A stretch of DNA of 64,000 nt from Streptomyces sp. NBC_00094 (GTDB lineage Bacteria > Actinomycetota > Actinomycetes > Streptomycetales > Streptomycetaceae): NCBI RefSeq assembly GCF_026343125.1, contig NZ_JAPEMB010000001.1, forward strand, positions 1,116,001 through 1,180,000. The letters are read 5' to 3'. The position numbers and the translations under genes are program-made. This document shows positions 1 through 8,690 of this stretch, one piece after another; position 1 is the first letter of the stretch; each line of letters starts with the position of its first letter. The notes beneath the pieces are model-generated. The model had not been told where the DNA came from and did no database searches. It worked only from the letters and a program-made list of their open reading frames with translations.

Positions 1-61
1 CTTAACCCGTCAGTCACAAAACGTTCGTGATCACGCAACACCGCTGGGTCACAGTGAAGCC

Positions 62-1507
62 ATGACCGATGTGACGTCTTCGAAGAGCACCCGCCGCCCC
101 CACCACTGGCGGCACGACCTGATCGAGCTCGCCGCCCTGTTCACCGCCGTGGTGGTGGCCGACACGATCGCCAAGACCATCGTCAAGGGCCCCGACGGCC
201 AGTACCTCCTGGTGTTCTCGGCGATCGCGCTGGTCGCCACCGCCGCCTTCCACACCTGGTGGGCGCGGAGGCACAGTCATGCCAGCCATGCGCCCCCCTC
301 GGACGTGACGGGGGGTGACACCGGCGGGCGCTCCACCACGGCTCCGTCGTCCGGCGCGGGGAGCGGACCGGACGAGACCGAGCGCCCGGCCGTCGAGACC
401 GTGCTCTGGCGGATGCGGACCACCGTCCGGGACACCCCGGGCAGCCTGGCCGCCCTCTGCACGGTCCTCGCCCGCCTGGGCGTGGACATCCTGACCCTCC
501 AGACCCACCCGCTCGCCCGGGGCACGGTCGACGAGTTCCTGCTGCGCGCCCCCGCCGACCTCTCCGCCCAGGCCCTCGCCCGCGAGATCGCGGCGGCCGG
601 CGGCCGCGACACCTGGACCGAGCGGGCCGACGCCCACGACCTGGTCGACACGCCGACCCGGGTCCTCGGCCTGGCCACCCGTACCGCGCTCGACGCCGCC
701 GAACTCCCGCTCGCGCTGCGCCAGCTCCTCGGCCGCTGCACCCTCCACTCCGTGCCCGCCCTCTCGCTCACCGGTCGTCCCACCGGTGAACAGGCCCCGG
801 TCGAAGGGGTCCTGGAGGAGACGGTGATGCGGCTGCGCGACCCCCACGGCGGCACGCTCATCGTCGAGCGGCCCTATCTCCCCTTCACCCCGACCGAGTT
901 CGCCCGCGCCCGCGCACTGGTGGAGCTCGACGCCCGGCTCGGGCCGCGCGTCCCGCACAGCCAGGACGTGCTGACCCTGCCGGAGGGCAACGAGATCACC
1001 GTCCGCCGCGCCGACCAGCGCGACCTGACCGCCGCACGGGCCATGCACGACCGCTGCTCGGCCCGCACCCTGGGCCTGCGGTACCACGGCCCGGTCGGCG
1101 ACGCCGACCGCTACCTCGGCCATCTGCTCAGCCCGCGCTTCGGACGGACGCTCGCCGTGCAGACGACCTCCGGCCGGCTCGTCGCCCTCGGCCACCTACT
1201 GTGGGACGGCGACGAGACCGAGGTCGCCCTGATGGTCGAGGACGACTGGCAGCGGCGCGGCATCGGATCCGAGCTCCTCGGCCGGCTGGTGGCGATGGCC
1301 GAGGAGGCCGGCTGCGAGAGCGTGTACGCCGTGACCCAGTCGTCCAACACCGGGATGGTGGCCGCCATGCGGGCGCTGAACCTCCCCCTCGACTACCAGA
1401 TCGAGGAGGGCACCCTCGTCATCACGGCGCGACTGGCCGCAGCACCGCGCCGGAGCCCTCGCCCGCAGTCGCTGCCGCATGGAGAGGTCCGGCCGGCGGA
1501 GCGCTGA
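62..1507 (+). CDS. GNAT acetyltransferase with N-terminal membrane segments and ACT-like domain
   Basis: Probable N-acetyltransferase of unknown substrate, 481 aa. Two hydrophobic stretches near residues 21-40 and 48-68 predict a membrane hairpin. A low-complexity linker follows, then an ACT-like segment (about 117-180) containing the pattern DTPGSLAALCTVLARLGVDI, which suggests small-ligand sensing. The GNAT fold occupies roughly 310-455, with the acetyl-CoA loop QRRGIGSELL at 397-406. Its 3' end overlaps the convergent PLP-enzyme gene by 86 bp, so the two transcripts are antisense there. The acetyl acceptor (small molecule or protein) cannot be told from sequence. Confidence 0.85.
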   Translation: MTDVTSSKSTRRPHHWRHDLIELAALFTAVVVADTIAKTIVKGPDGQYLLVFSAIALVATAAFHTWWARRHSHASHAPPSDVTGGDTGGRSTTAPSSGAGSGPDETERPAVETVLWRMRTTVRDTPGSLAALCTVLARLGVDILTLQTHPLARGTVDEFLLRAPADLSAQALAREIAAAGGRDTWTERADAHDLVDTPTRVLGLATRTALDAAELPLALRQLLGRCTLHSVPALSLTGRPTGEQAPVEGVLEETVMRLRDPHGGTLIVERPYLPFTPTEFARARALVELDARLGPRVPHSQDVLTLPEGNEITVRRADQRDLTAARAMHDRCSARTLGLRYHGPVGDADRYLGHLLSPRFGRTLAVQTTSGRLVALGHLLWDGDETEVALMVEDDWQRRGIGSELLGRLVAMAEEAGCESVYAVTQSSNTGMVAAMRALNLPLDYQIEEGTLVITARLAAAPRRSPRPQSLPHGEVRPAER

Positions 1508-2645
1508 GCGCCTGCGTGAGGTCCCGCCACAGGTCCTCGACGTCCTCCAGACCGACCGACATGCGCAGCAGCCGGTCGCTCACGCCCGACGAGCGACGGT
1601 CTCCCTCGGCCACGATCCGGTGGCTGATGGAGGCCGGGTGCTGGATGAGGGTGTCGACGCTGCCGAGGCTGACCGCCGGGGTGATCAGCCGGACTCCGGC
1701 GATCACGTCGTGCGGGTCCCCGTACACCTCGAAGGCGATCATCGCGCCGCCGATCCGCGGGTAGTGGACGCGGGCGATCCGGGGGTCGGTGGCGAGCCGC
1801 CGGACGAGCTCCGCGGCCGTGCCGGACGCCGCCCGCACCCGTACCGGCAGGGTGGAGAGGCCGCGCAGCAGCAGATAGCCGGCGAGCGGGTGCAGCACCC
1901 CGCCGGTGGCGAAGCGGACCTGGCGGAGGGTACGCGCGAACGCCTCGTCGCAGGCCACGATCCCGCCCATGACGTCGCCGTGTCCGCCGAGGTACTTCGT
2001 CGCGCTGTGCAGCACGATCCGCGCGCCCAGCTCGACGGGCCGCTGGAGGACCGGCGTGGCGAAGGTGTTGTCGACCAGGAGCGGCACGGAGCCGCAGGAG
2101 TGGGCGATGGCCCGGATGTCGGCCTCGGCGAGGGTCGGGTTCGCCGGCGTCTCGACCATGACGAGCCCGGTGTCGGGGCGTATCGCGTCGGCGATGCCCG
2201 CCGGGTCGGTCCAGGTCACCTCGGTGCCGAGAAGTCCCGCGTCCAGGAGGTGGTCGCTGCACCCGTACAGCGGGCGGACCGCGACCACGTGGCGCAGGCC
2301 CTGGCTCGCCCGGGCGAGCAGGACGGCGGTGAGCGCCGCCATGCCGCTGGCGAAGGCCACGGCGGACTCGGCGCCCTCCAGGCGGGCGAGGGCCTCCTCG
2401 AAGCGGGCCACCGTGGGGTTGTCGAGCCGGGCGTAGACGGGCGGACCGTCGAGCCGGGCACCCGTGGTGGCGAACTCGTCGATGCGGGCGGCCTCGGCCC
2501 GGGCGTCGTACGAGGGGTAGGTGGTGGACAGGTCGATCGGCGGGGCGTGCAGACCGAGCGTGGCGAGGTCCTCGCGGCCGGCGTGCACGGCTTCGGTGGC
2601 GAGCGCCCTCGGGGTGGCCGAGGGGTCGCGATCCATGGCGTCCAT
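1422..2645 (-). CDS. PLP-dependent Cys/Met metabolism enzyme (cystathionine gamma-lyase/methionine gamma-lyase type)
   Basis: A 407-aa member of the Cys/Met-metabolism PLP family, the usual length for cystathionine gamma-synthase, gamma-lyase and methionine gamma-lyase. Seen: the cofactor Lys217 in SATKYLGGHGD, Asp192 in VDNTFATPV, and the conserved YARLDNPTV and SGMAA segments. The ATG at 2645 was chosen because the frame upstream of it looks non-coding; a second ATG lies three codons in. It is divergent from an Lrp/AsnC regulator 59 bp away, an arrangement typical of amino-acid catabolic enzymes controlled by their neighbour, so a lyase acting on a sulfur amino acid is favoured. The exact reaction is not determined. 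Confidence 0.85.
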   Translation of the reverse strand: MDAMDRDPSATPRALATEAVHAGREDLATLGLHAPPIDLSTTYPSYDARAEAARIDEFATTGARLDGPPVYARLDNPTVARFEEALARLEGAESAVAFASGMAALTAVLLARASQGLRHVVAVRPLYGCSDHLLDAGLLGTEVTWTDPAGIADAIRPDTGLVMVETPANPTLAEADIRAIAHSCGSVPLLVDNTFATPVLQRPVELGARIVLHSATKYLGGHGDVMGGIVACDEAFARTLRQVRFATGGVLHPLAGYLLLRGLSTLPVRVRAASGTAAELVRRLATDPRIARVHYPRIGGAMIAFEVYGDPHDVIAGVRLITPAVSLGSVDTLIQHPASISHRIVAEGDRRSSGVSDRLLRMSVGLEDVEDLWRDLTQALSAPPAGPLHAAATAGEGSGAVLRPVAP

Positions 2646-2692
2646 GGCGGCACTGTGAACGTTTACCGGAAGGTAGCGGGAAATAGCCGTGC

Positions 2693-2698
2693 TACGTT
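2693..2698 (+). promoter_or_regulatory. -10 element, leaderless start of the Lrp gene
   Basis: TACGTT (TAnnnT) lies exactly six bases before the ATG at 2705, with no Shine-Dalgarno between. This places the transcription start at or next to the A of the ATG, so the mRNA is probably leaderless. Confidence 0.5.
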
Positions 2699-2704
2699 CG
2701 GCGA

Positions 2705-3202
2705 ATGGCCGAATCTGTCGTACTGGACGCGGTCGATCTGCACATTCTTCGCCTCCTGCAGAACGACGCCCGGACCACTTACCGCGAGCTCGCCGCCGAG
2801 GTCGGCGTGGCACCCTCGACCTGCCTGGACCGGGTGGCCCGGCTCCGTCGCACCGGGGTGATCCTGGGTCACCAGCTGCGACTGGATCCGGCCAAACTCG
2901 GCCGCGGGCTCGAAGCCCTTCTCCTCGTGCAGGTGCGACCCCACCGGCGGGAACTGATCGGTCCGTTCGTCGACCGGATCCGGGCCCTCCCCGAGTCCCG
3001 GGCGCTCTTCCATCTCACGGGCCCCGACGACTACCTGGTCCACGTGGCCGTCTCGGACCCCGCTGACCTGCAACGACTCGTCCTCGACGAGTTCACCTCA
3101 CGCCGCGAGGTGGCCCGGGTCGAGACCCGGCTGATCTTCCAGGAGTGGGAGTGCGGCCCCCTCCTGCCGCCTTCCCCGGGCCCCTCCTTGTCAGCCGACT
3201 GA
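2705..3202 (+). CDS. Lrp/AsnC family transcriptional regulator
   Basis: A 165-aa Lrp/AsnC regulator. The N-terminal winged helix-turn-helix (about residues 5-60) shows TYRELAAEVGVAPSTCLDRVARL; the rest matches the RAM ligand-binding and oligomerisation domain, including HLTGPDDYLVHVAV. It probably senses an amino acid and controls the divergent PLP lyase from the 59-bp shared promoter region. No ribosome binding site is visible and a TAnnnT box sits six bases upstream, so translation is likely from a leaderless mRNA. The C-terminal tail after about residue 150 is Pro-rich. Confidence 0.92.
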   Translation: MAESVVLDAVDLHILRLLQNDARTTYRELAAEVGVAPSTCLDRVARLRRTGVILGHQLRLDPAKLGRGLEALLLVQVRPHRRELIGPFVDRIRALPESRALFHLTGPDDYLVHVAVSDPADLQRLVLDEFTSRREVARVETRLIFQEWECGPLLPPSPGPSLSAD

Positions 3203-3250
3203 GCCCGGACGAGGGTGACGGGGGCCCGCCCGAGAGGCCAGGATGTGCCC

Positions 3251-4954
3251 ATGCCAGAGACTTCCAGCAGCTCGCTGCCTCGCCAGGTCGCCGACGCCCA
3301 CGTCGACGCACTCATCGCCCTCGACCCGATCACCGGTACGTACCTGGGAGTCAAGGAGAGCGCCGGTGGCCTGCCCGACTTCTCGCCCGCCGGGCAGCAG
3401 GCCGTGGCCGACCTCGCCCGCCGAACGCTCGCCGCCCTCGACGCGGCGGAGCGGGTCCCCGGCGCCGAGGCCGAAGCCGAGCGGCGGTGTGCCCGGCTGC
3501 TGCGGGAGCGCCTCACGGCCGAACTCGCCGTGCACGAGGCCGAGGAGGGGCTCTGCGCGGTCAGCAACATGCGGTCGCCCGCGCACAGCGTGCGCATCGT
3601 CTTCACGATGATGCCGACGGAGACCCCGGAGGACTGGACGGCGGTCGCCTCCCGGCTGCGGGCCGTCCCCGGCGCCCTGGAGGGCTACCGGTCCGCGCTC
3701 GCCCTCGGCCTGGAACGCAAGCTCCTCGCCGGGCCGCGCCCCACCGCGACCTTCATCGACCAGCTCACCGAGTGGGCGGGCGGGGAGAGCGGGAAGCCCG
3801 GCTGGTTCGAGGAGTTCGCCGCCGCCGGCCCCGACACCCTGCCCGAGGAGCTCCGCACCGAGCTCGCGGCGGCCGCGCGGGGCACCACCGAAGCGGTCGT
3901 GGCCCTGCGGGACTGGATGCGGGACGTGTACGCCCCGGCCGTCGCGGACGCGCCGAACACCGTGGGCCGTGAGCGCTACCAGCGCTGGACCCGCTACTTC
4001 AACGGCACCGACCTGGACCTCGACCAGGCGTACACGTACGGCTGGTCCGAGTACCACCGGCTGCTCGGCGAGATGCGGAGCGAGGCCGAGCGGATCCTGC
4101 CCGGGGCGGACCCCTGGGAGGCGCTCGCCCACCTCGACGAGCACGGCACGCACATCGAGGGTGTGGAGGAGGTCCGGGTCTGGCTCCAGGGCCTCATGGA
4201 CGAGGCCGTCACGGCCCTCGACGGCACCCACTTCGAACTCGCCGACCGCGTACGGCGGGTGGAGTCCCGGATCGCCCCGCCCGGCGGCGCCGCCGCGCCG
4301 TACTACACCGGCCCGTCCGAGGACTTCACGCGCCCCGGCCGCACCTGGCTGCCGGTGGACGGCCAGACCCGCTTCCCGGTGTACGACCTGGTGTCGACCT
4401 GGTACCACGAGGGCGTGCCCGGCCACCACCTCCAGATCGCGCAGTGGGTGCACGTCGCCGACCGGCTCTCCCGCTACCAGGCGACCATCGGGAAGGTGAG
4501 CGCCAACATGGAGGGATGGGCGCTGTACGCCGAGCGCCTGATGGACGAACTCGGCTTCCTGCCCGACGCGGAGCGGCGCCTCGGCTACCTCGACGGCCAG
4601 ATGATGCGCGCGTGCCGGGTGATCGTGGACATCGGCATGCACCTGGGTCTGGAGATCCCTGCGGACGCGCCGTTCCACCCGGGCGAGCGGTGGACACCGG
4701 AGCTCGCGCAGGAGTTCTTCCAGCTGCACAGCAGCCGCCCGCCGGCCTTCGTGGAGAGCGAGATGACCCGCTACCTCTCGATGCCGGGCCAGGCGATCGG
4801 CTACAAGCTGGGCGAGCGCGCCTGGCTGCTCGGGCGGGCCAACGCACGGGCCGCGCACGGCGACGCGTTCGACGCGAAGGCCTGGCACATGGCGGCGCTC
4901 TCGCAGGGCCCGCTGGGTCTCGACGACCTGGTCGACGAGATCTCCCGCCTCTGA
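3251..4954 (+). CDS. DUF885 family protein, putative zinc metallopeptidase
   Basis: A 567-aa DUF885 protein. It carries the family's HExxPGHH pattern (WYHEGVPGHHLQ, His386 with this start), which resembles a zinc-binding helix of metallopeptidases. Strong conservation continues through NMEGWALYAERLMDELG, which supplies the downstream Glu expected of a third ligand. No signal peptide or membrane segment is seen, so it should be cytoplasmic. The ATG at 3251 was preferred over an in-frame start 12 codons upstream because the extra residues overlap the preceding intergenic sequence and look non-coding. Substrates of this family are poorly defined. Confidence 0.88.
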   Translation: MPETSSSSLPRQVADAHVDALIALDPITGTYLGVKESAGGLPDFSPAGQQAVADLARRTLAALDAAERVPGAEAEAERRCARLLRERLTAELAVHEAEEGLCAVSNMRSPAHSVRIVFTMMPTETPEDWTAVASRLRAVPGALEGYRSALALGLERKLLAGPRPTATFIDQLTEWAGGESGKPGWFEEFAAAGPDTLPEELRTELAAAARGTTEAVVALRDWMRDVYAPAVADAPNTVGRERYQRWTRYFNGTDLDLDQAYTYGWSEYHRLLGEMRSEAERILPGADPWEALAHLDEHGTHIEGVEEVRVWLQGLMDEAVTALDGTHFELADRVRRVESRIAPPGGAAAPYYTGPSEDFTRPGRTWLPVDGQTRFPVYDLVSTWYHEGVPGHHLQIAQWVHVADRLSRYQATIGKVSANMEGWALYAERLMDELGFLPDAERRLGYLDGQMMRACRVIVDIGMHLGLEIPADAPFHPGERWTPELAQEFFQLHSSRPPAFVESEMTRYLSMPGQAIGYKLGERAWLLGRANARAAHGDAFDAKAWHMAALSQGPLGLDDLVDEISRL

Positions 4955-4977
4955 CCGGCCCTCGCGATCACCCGGAT

Positions 4978-5005
4978 CCCCGGCCGATCTCTTGATCAGC
5001 CGGGG
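4978..5005 (+). terminator. Hairpin after the DUF885 gene
   Basis: Inverted repeat CCCCGGCCGATC / GATCAGCCGGGG with a TCTT loop: 11 of 12 pairs, one C-A mismatch. It sits 23 bp after the DUF885 stop and just upstream of the next promoter. No U-tract follows, as is usual for GC-rich actinomycetes. It could alternatively be an operator for the downstream Lrp gene. Confidence 0.5.
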
Positions 5006-5027
5006 ATTCCCCTGCTATCCCTCGTAC

Positions 5028-5477
5028 ATGACCAGTGCTTACACCCCGGACGCCACCGACTGGCGCATTCTCGAAGCCCTCCAGTCCGAGGGCCGGTCCA
5101 GCTTCGCCGAGCTGGCCCGTGCCGTGTCGATGTCGCCGTCCGCGGTGACCGAGCGGGTGCGGCGCCTGGAGGACACGGGGGTCATCGCCGGGTACACGGC
5201 GATCGTCGACCAGGACCGGCTGGGGCTCCCCATCCTCGCCTTCGTACGGCTGCGCTACCCCCACGGCAACTACAAGCCGTTCCACGACCTCATCGCCTCC
5301 ACGCCGGAGGTCCTGGAGGCCCACCACGTGACGGGCGACGACTGCTTCGTCCTCAAGGTCGCCGCGCGCTCGATGAAGCACCTGGAGGAGATCACCGGGA
5401 AGATCTCCACGCTCGGCGCGGTCACCACCAGCGTCGTCTACTCGTCACCGCTGCCCCGCCGCTCCCTCAGCCGCTGA
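5028..5477 (+). CDS. Lrp/AsnC family transcriptional regulator
   Basis: A 149-aa Lrp/AsnC regulator with a winged HTH (SSFAELARAVSMSPSAVTER) and a RAM domain containing HHVTGDDCFVLKVAA. The ATG at 5028 was chosen because the family N-terminus starts close to DATDWRILE and a TATCCC box lies six bases upstream, consistent with leaderless translation; a frame from 4992 would run through the hairpin loop. It stands alone between a DUF885 gene and the convergent sbcC, so its target is not evident; self-regulation is usual in the family. Confidence 0.9.
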   Translation: MTSAYTPDATDWRILEALQSEGRSSFAELARAVSMSPSAVTERVRRLEDTGVIAGYTAIVDQDRLGLPILAFVRLRYPHGNYKPFHDLIASTPEVLEAHHVTGDDCFVLKVAARSMKHLEEITGKISTLGAVTTSVVYSSPLPRRSLSR

Positions 5478-5502
5478 GCCCGCCCGCGCCGGGCCGCCGC
5501 CG

Positions 5503-5522
5503 CCGAACCGCCGGCGGTTCGG
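5503..5522. terminator. Perfect 20-bp palindrome between convergent genes
   Basis: CCGAACCGCC followed directly by GGCGGTTCGG, ending one base before the sbcC stop codon. Placed exactly between the convergent Lrp and sbcC genes, it is best read as a bidirectional terminator (about 8 bp stem, 4-base loop). Confidence 0.6.
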
Positions 5523-8500
5523 TCAGCCGCCGAGCGCGTCCCCGCCGGTGCGCAGTGTGACCGCCGAGCCGTGCCGTGCCTTGACGACCTCCAGCTGGGC
5601 GGGGATGCGGCGGCGCAGATCGCCGACGTGGCTCACGATGCCGACGCTGCGGTCACGCTCGCGCAGCGAGTCGAGGACGTCGAGCACGTCGTCGAGCGTC
5701 TGCTCGTCGAGGCTGCCGAAGCCCTCGTCGATGAAGAGGGTGTCGAGCCGGACCCCGCCCGCCTCGTCGGTGACGACGTCCGCGAGGCCGAGGGCGAGCG
5801 CGAGGGAGGCGAAGAAGGTCTCGCCGCCGGAGAGCGTGGCGGTGTCGCGCTCGTTGCCGGTCCAGGCGTCGACCACGTGCAGCCCGAGGCCGGCCCGCTT
5901 GCCGCCGGAGCGCGCGTCGGAGTGGACGAGGGTGTAGCGGCCGGAGGACATGGCCTGCAGGCGGGCGGTCGCGGCGGCGGCGACCTGTTCCAGCCGGGCG
6001 GCCAGGACGTACGACTCCAGGCGCATCCGGCGCTCGTTCTCGGCGGAGGTGCCCGCGGTGAGCGCGGCGAGCCGGGCCACCCGGTCGTACTCCTCGCGGA
6101 GCGGTCCGAGCCGGCGGACCTCGGTGCCGGCCTGCCGGGAGAGACCGGTCAGCTCGCTCCCCCGCTCGCGGGCCGCCGCCAGGGCGGACGCGGCCTGCCG
6201 GAGCCCGCGGTCCGCCGCCGTGTGGACGGCCTCGGCGGCCGCCGGGTCGGCGGGCGGGAGAGCGGCGGCAGCGGCGGTGCCGGGCTCGTCGAGGCGGTCG
6301 GCGACGGCCGCCGCCTCTGCCTGCCAGGCGTCCACCCGCTGCTGGAAGGCGCGGCGGTCGGCCTCGTCGAGAAGCGCGGCACGGGCCTCGGCCGGGGTGG
6401 CGAAACCCGCGCGGTAGGCGGCGTCGGCGAGCCGGTCGTCGGCCTCCTTGAGCCGCTGGGCGGCGAGTTCGGCGGAGCGTACGGTCCCGGCGGCCTCGAC
6501 GAGGACGGCGATCTTCCGCTCCAGGCGCGTGGCGTGCTCGGCGACGCTTCCGAACGCGCCTCGCCCACGGGCGACTTCCTCGTCGAGAGCGAAGTGCTCC
6601 CGCTCCAGCGCCTCCCGTCGCGACGTACGCGCGGCGACGCGACGCTCGGCCTCCCGCTGCGCGCCGACCCGCTCCTCGTACTCCCGCTCGGCCCGCGCGA
6701 GCGCCTCCCGAGCGCCGTGCGCCTGCCCGGCGAGCGCGTGCGCATCGACGTGCAGCCGGGTCAACTCCTCGACCTCGCGGGCGAGTTCGTCGACGGTGGG
6801 TTCGCCGCCGGTCGCGGACTCCGTACGGGTCACGGCCTCCACGCCGGTCGCGGACTCCGCACGGGTCGCGGGTTCCGTACCGGTCACAGCCTCCGTACCG
6901 GTCACAGCCTCCGTGCCGGTCGCAGCCTCCGTACGGGTCGCGGACTCCGCGGCGGTCAGGACCTCCGCGCGGGCCGCGGACAAGGCCTCCCGGGTGACGG
7001 CCAGCTCGCGCTCGACGGCGGAACGAGCGGCGTCGGCACGGCTGTAGACCTCGTAGGCGGCGTCCTCCGAGGCGCGGTCGACGTGGTCGGCGGTGGCGCG
7101 GGCGGGGGCCGGGTGAGCGGTGGAGCCGCAGACCTGGCAGGCCTCGCCCTCGGTGAGGGTGGCCGCGAGTTCGGCCGCGATCCCCCGCAGGCGGCGGGAC
7201 TTGACGTCGAGCCAGGTCTCATGGGCGGCGTTCCGCCGCTCCCGGGCGTCCGTGAGCCGCGCCTCGGCGGCCGCGGTGTCCCGCTCAAGGCCGTCGCGGC
7301 GACGGGCCGCGGCGAGCCGGCGACGGGCGGGCTCCAGACGGCCGGCGAGGTGCTCGGCGCGGGCCGCGGCGTCCGTCGTGGTCCGGACGCGCTCGGTGAG
7401 GGCGGCCCGGCGGGGCTCCCAGTCCACGAGCCAGTCGGCCGCGTCCCGGAGGGCGTCCTCGTCGGCCCTGGCCTCCCGCGCCAGCACGGCGCGCTCCTCG
7501 GCGACGGCGGCGGCCCGGCGCTCGGCGCGGCGGGCGGCGTCGAGCCCGCCGAGCTCCCCGCGCAGCCGGTGTTCGAGCGCGGAGAGGTGTTCGGCGCCCT
7601 GGTCGGCGAGGTCCGGGGGCAGCAGGGCGCGGGAGCGTGCGCGGGCCGTGGACGCGGAGGCGTGCTCGCGCTCGGCGTCCTGGCGCAGCCCGAGCGCGGG
7701 CGCGACGCGCTCGGCCTTGAGGGACCGGTCGAGGGCGGCCTGGTGCCGGTCGCGCTCGGGGGCGCGGGCGGTGAGCTGATCGCGGCGCCGGAGCGCGTCG
7801 GCGTGCCGGGCCTGCCGGACCGCGAGCTCCTTCTCGGCGTCGAGGGCGGCGCGCGCGGCGGCCTGCCCGCGCTCGGCCGCCCCGAACCGTACGCCGGCGA
7901 TGTCGAGGGCCTCGCGGGCCTCCGTACGGGCGACGGCGGCCCAGGTCAGCACGGACTCGGCGAGGCCGGGGTCGCCGGGCCGCCCCTCGACGGGGGTGCG
8001 GGCGGATTCGAGTCCACCGGCGGCCTGTGTCATGCGGTGGGCGAGGGTGAGGAGCCGCTCGTCCCCGTCCCGTACCTGCTGCTCGGCGGCGCGCCGGAGG
8101 TCGGCGAGGCGCTCTTCGACGGCGGCGAAGCGTCGGGTGTCGAAGAGGCGGCCGAGGAGCTTGCCCCGGGCCTCGGCGTCGGCGCGCAGGAACTTCGCGA
8201 AGTCGCCCTGCGGGAGGAGCACGACCTGGCAGAACTGCTCGCGGCTCATGCCGACGAGCTGGGTGATCTCCTCGCCGATCTCCTGGTGGGAGCGGCTGAG
8301 CCCGGCCCATTCGCCGGTGGCCGGGTCGTATTCGCGCAGCCAGGTCTGGGCCTTCTCGGTGGTGAAGCCGCCGCCGCGCTTCTTGGGCCGCTGCTGGGCG
8401 GGGCGGCGGGTGATCTCGACACGCCGATCGCCCACGGTCAGTTCGAGGAGGACCTCGGTGTACGTGCCGACGGGGGCGTGGTCGCTGCGCAGGGAGGTGC

Positions 8501-8690
8501 CGGGGCTCTGGCGGACGCCGGGCACGCTGCCGTACAGGGCGAAGCAGACCGCGTCGAGGACGGAGGTCTTGCCCGCGCCGGTCGGTCCGTGGAGGAGGAA
8601 GAGTCCGGCGGAGGACAGGGTGTCGAAGTCGACGGTCTGCGTGGTGCCGAAGGGCCCGAACGCGGTGATCTCCAGGCGGTGCAGCCTCAC
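5523..8690 (-). CDS. sbcC: Exonuclease SbcCD subunit C (SMC-like ATPase)
   Basis: A 1055-aa ATPase subunit of the SbcCD nuclease, which opens hairpins and protein-blocked DNA ends. Seen: N-terminal Walker A in LLHGPTGAGKTSVLDAVCFA, long heptad-rich arms, a zinc-hook CQVC at residues 518-521 in the middle of the arms, and a C-terminal signature/Walker B block (LSGGETFFASLALALG, then TLFIDEGFGSLDE). It overlaps sbcD by 4 bp (ATGA), so the two are translationally coupled. Odd: the descending arm, about 60 residues after the hook, holds a degenerate hexapeptide repeat (roughly residues 579-630) rich in T, E, A and V that most SbcC proteins lack. Confidence 0.95.
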   Translation of the reverse strand: MRLHRLEITAFGPFGTTQTVDFDTLSSAGLFLLHGPTGAGKTSVLDAVCFALYGSVPGVRQSPGTSLRSDHAPVGTYTEVLLELTVGDRRVEITRRPAQQRPKKRGGGFTTEKAQTWLREYDPATGEWAGLSRSHQEIGEEITQLVGMSREQFCQVVLLPQGDFAKFLRADAEARGKLLGRLFDTRRFAAVEERLADLRRAAEQQVRDGDERLLTLAHRMTQAAGGLESARTPVEGRPGDPGLAESVLTWAAVARTEAREALDIAGVRFGAAERGQAAARAALDAEKELAVRQARHADALRRRDQLTARAPERDRHQAALDRSLKAERVAPALGLRQDAEREHASASTARARSRALLPPDLADQGAEHLSALEHRLRGELGGLDAARRAERRAAAVAEERAVLAREARADEDALRDAADWLVDWEPRRAALTERVRTTTDAAARAEHLAGRLEPARRRLAAARRRDGLERDTAAAEARLTDARERRNAAHETWLDVKSRRLRGIAAELAATLTEGEACQVCGSTAHPAPARATADHVDRASEDAAYEVYSRADAARSAVERELAVTREALSAARAEVLTAAESATRTEAATGTEAVTGTEAVTGTEPATRAESATGVEAVTRTESATGGEPTVDELAREVEELTRLHVDAHALAGQAHGAREALARAEREYEERVGAQREAERRVAARTSRREALEREHFALDEEVARGRGAFGSVAEHATRLERKIAVLVEAAGTVRSAELAAQRLKEADDRLADAAYRAGFATPAEARAALLDEADRRAFQQRVDAWQAEAAAVADRLDEPGTAAAAALPPADPAAAEAVHTAADRGLRQAASALAAARERGSELTGLSRQAGTEVRRLGPLREEYDRVARLAALTAGTSAENERRMRLESYVLAARLEQVAAAATARLQAMSSGRYTLVHSDARSGGKRAGLGLHVVDAWTGNERDTATLSGGETFFASLALALGLADVVTDEAGGVRLDTLFIDEGFGSLDEQTLDDVLDVLDSLRERDRSVGIVSHVGDLRRRIPAQLEVVKARHGSAVTLRTGGDALGG
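6801..6957 (-). repeat. In-frame 18-bp tandem repeats inside sbcC
   Basis: Eight to nine degenerate copies of an 18-bp unit; adjacent copies in the centre (6883-6920) are almost identical. Each unit encodes six residues of the type TGTEAV/TRTESA, so copy-number change would keep the frame and alter coiled-coil length. Confidence 0.8.
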
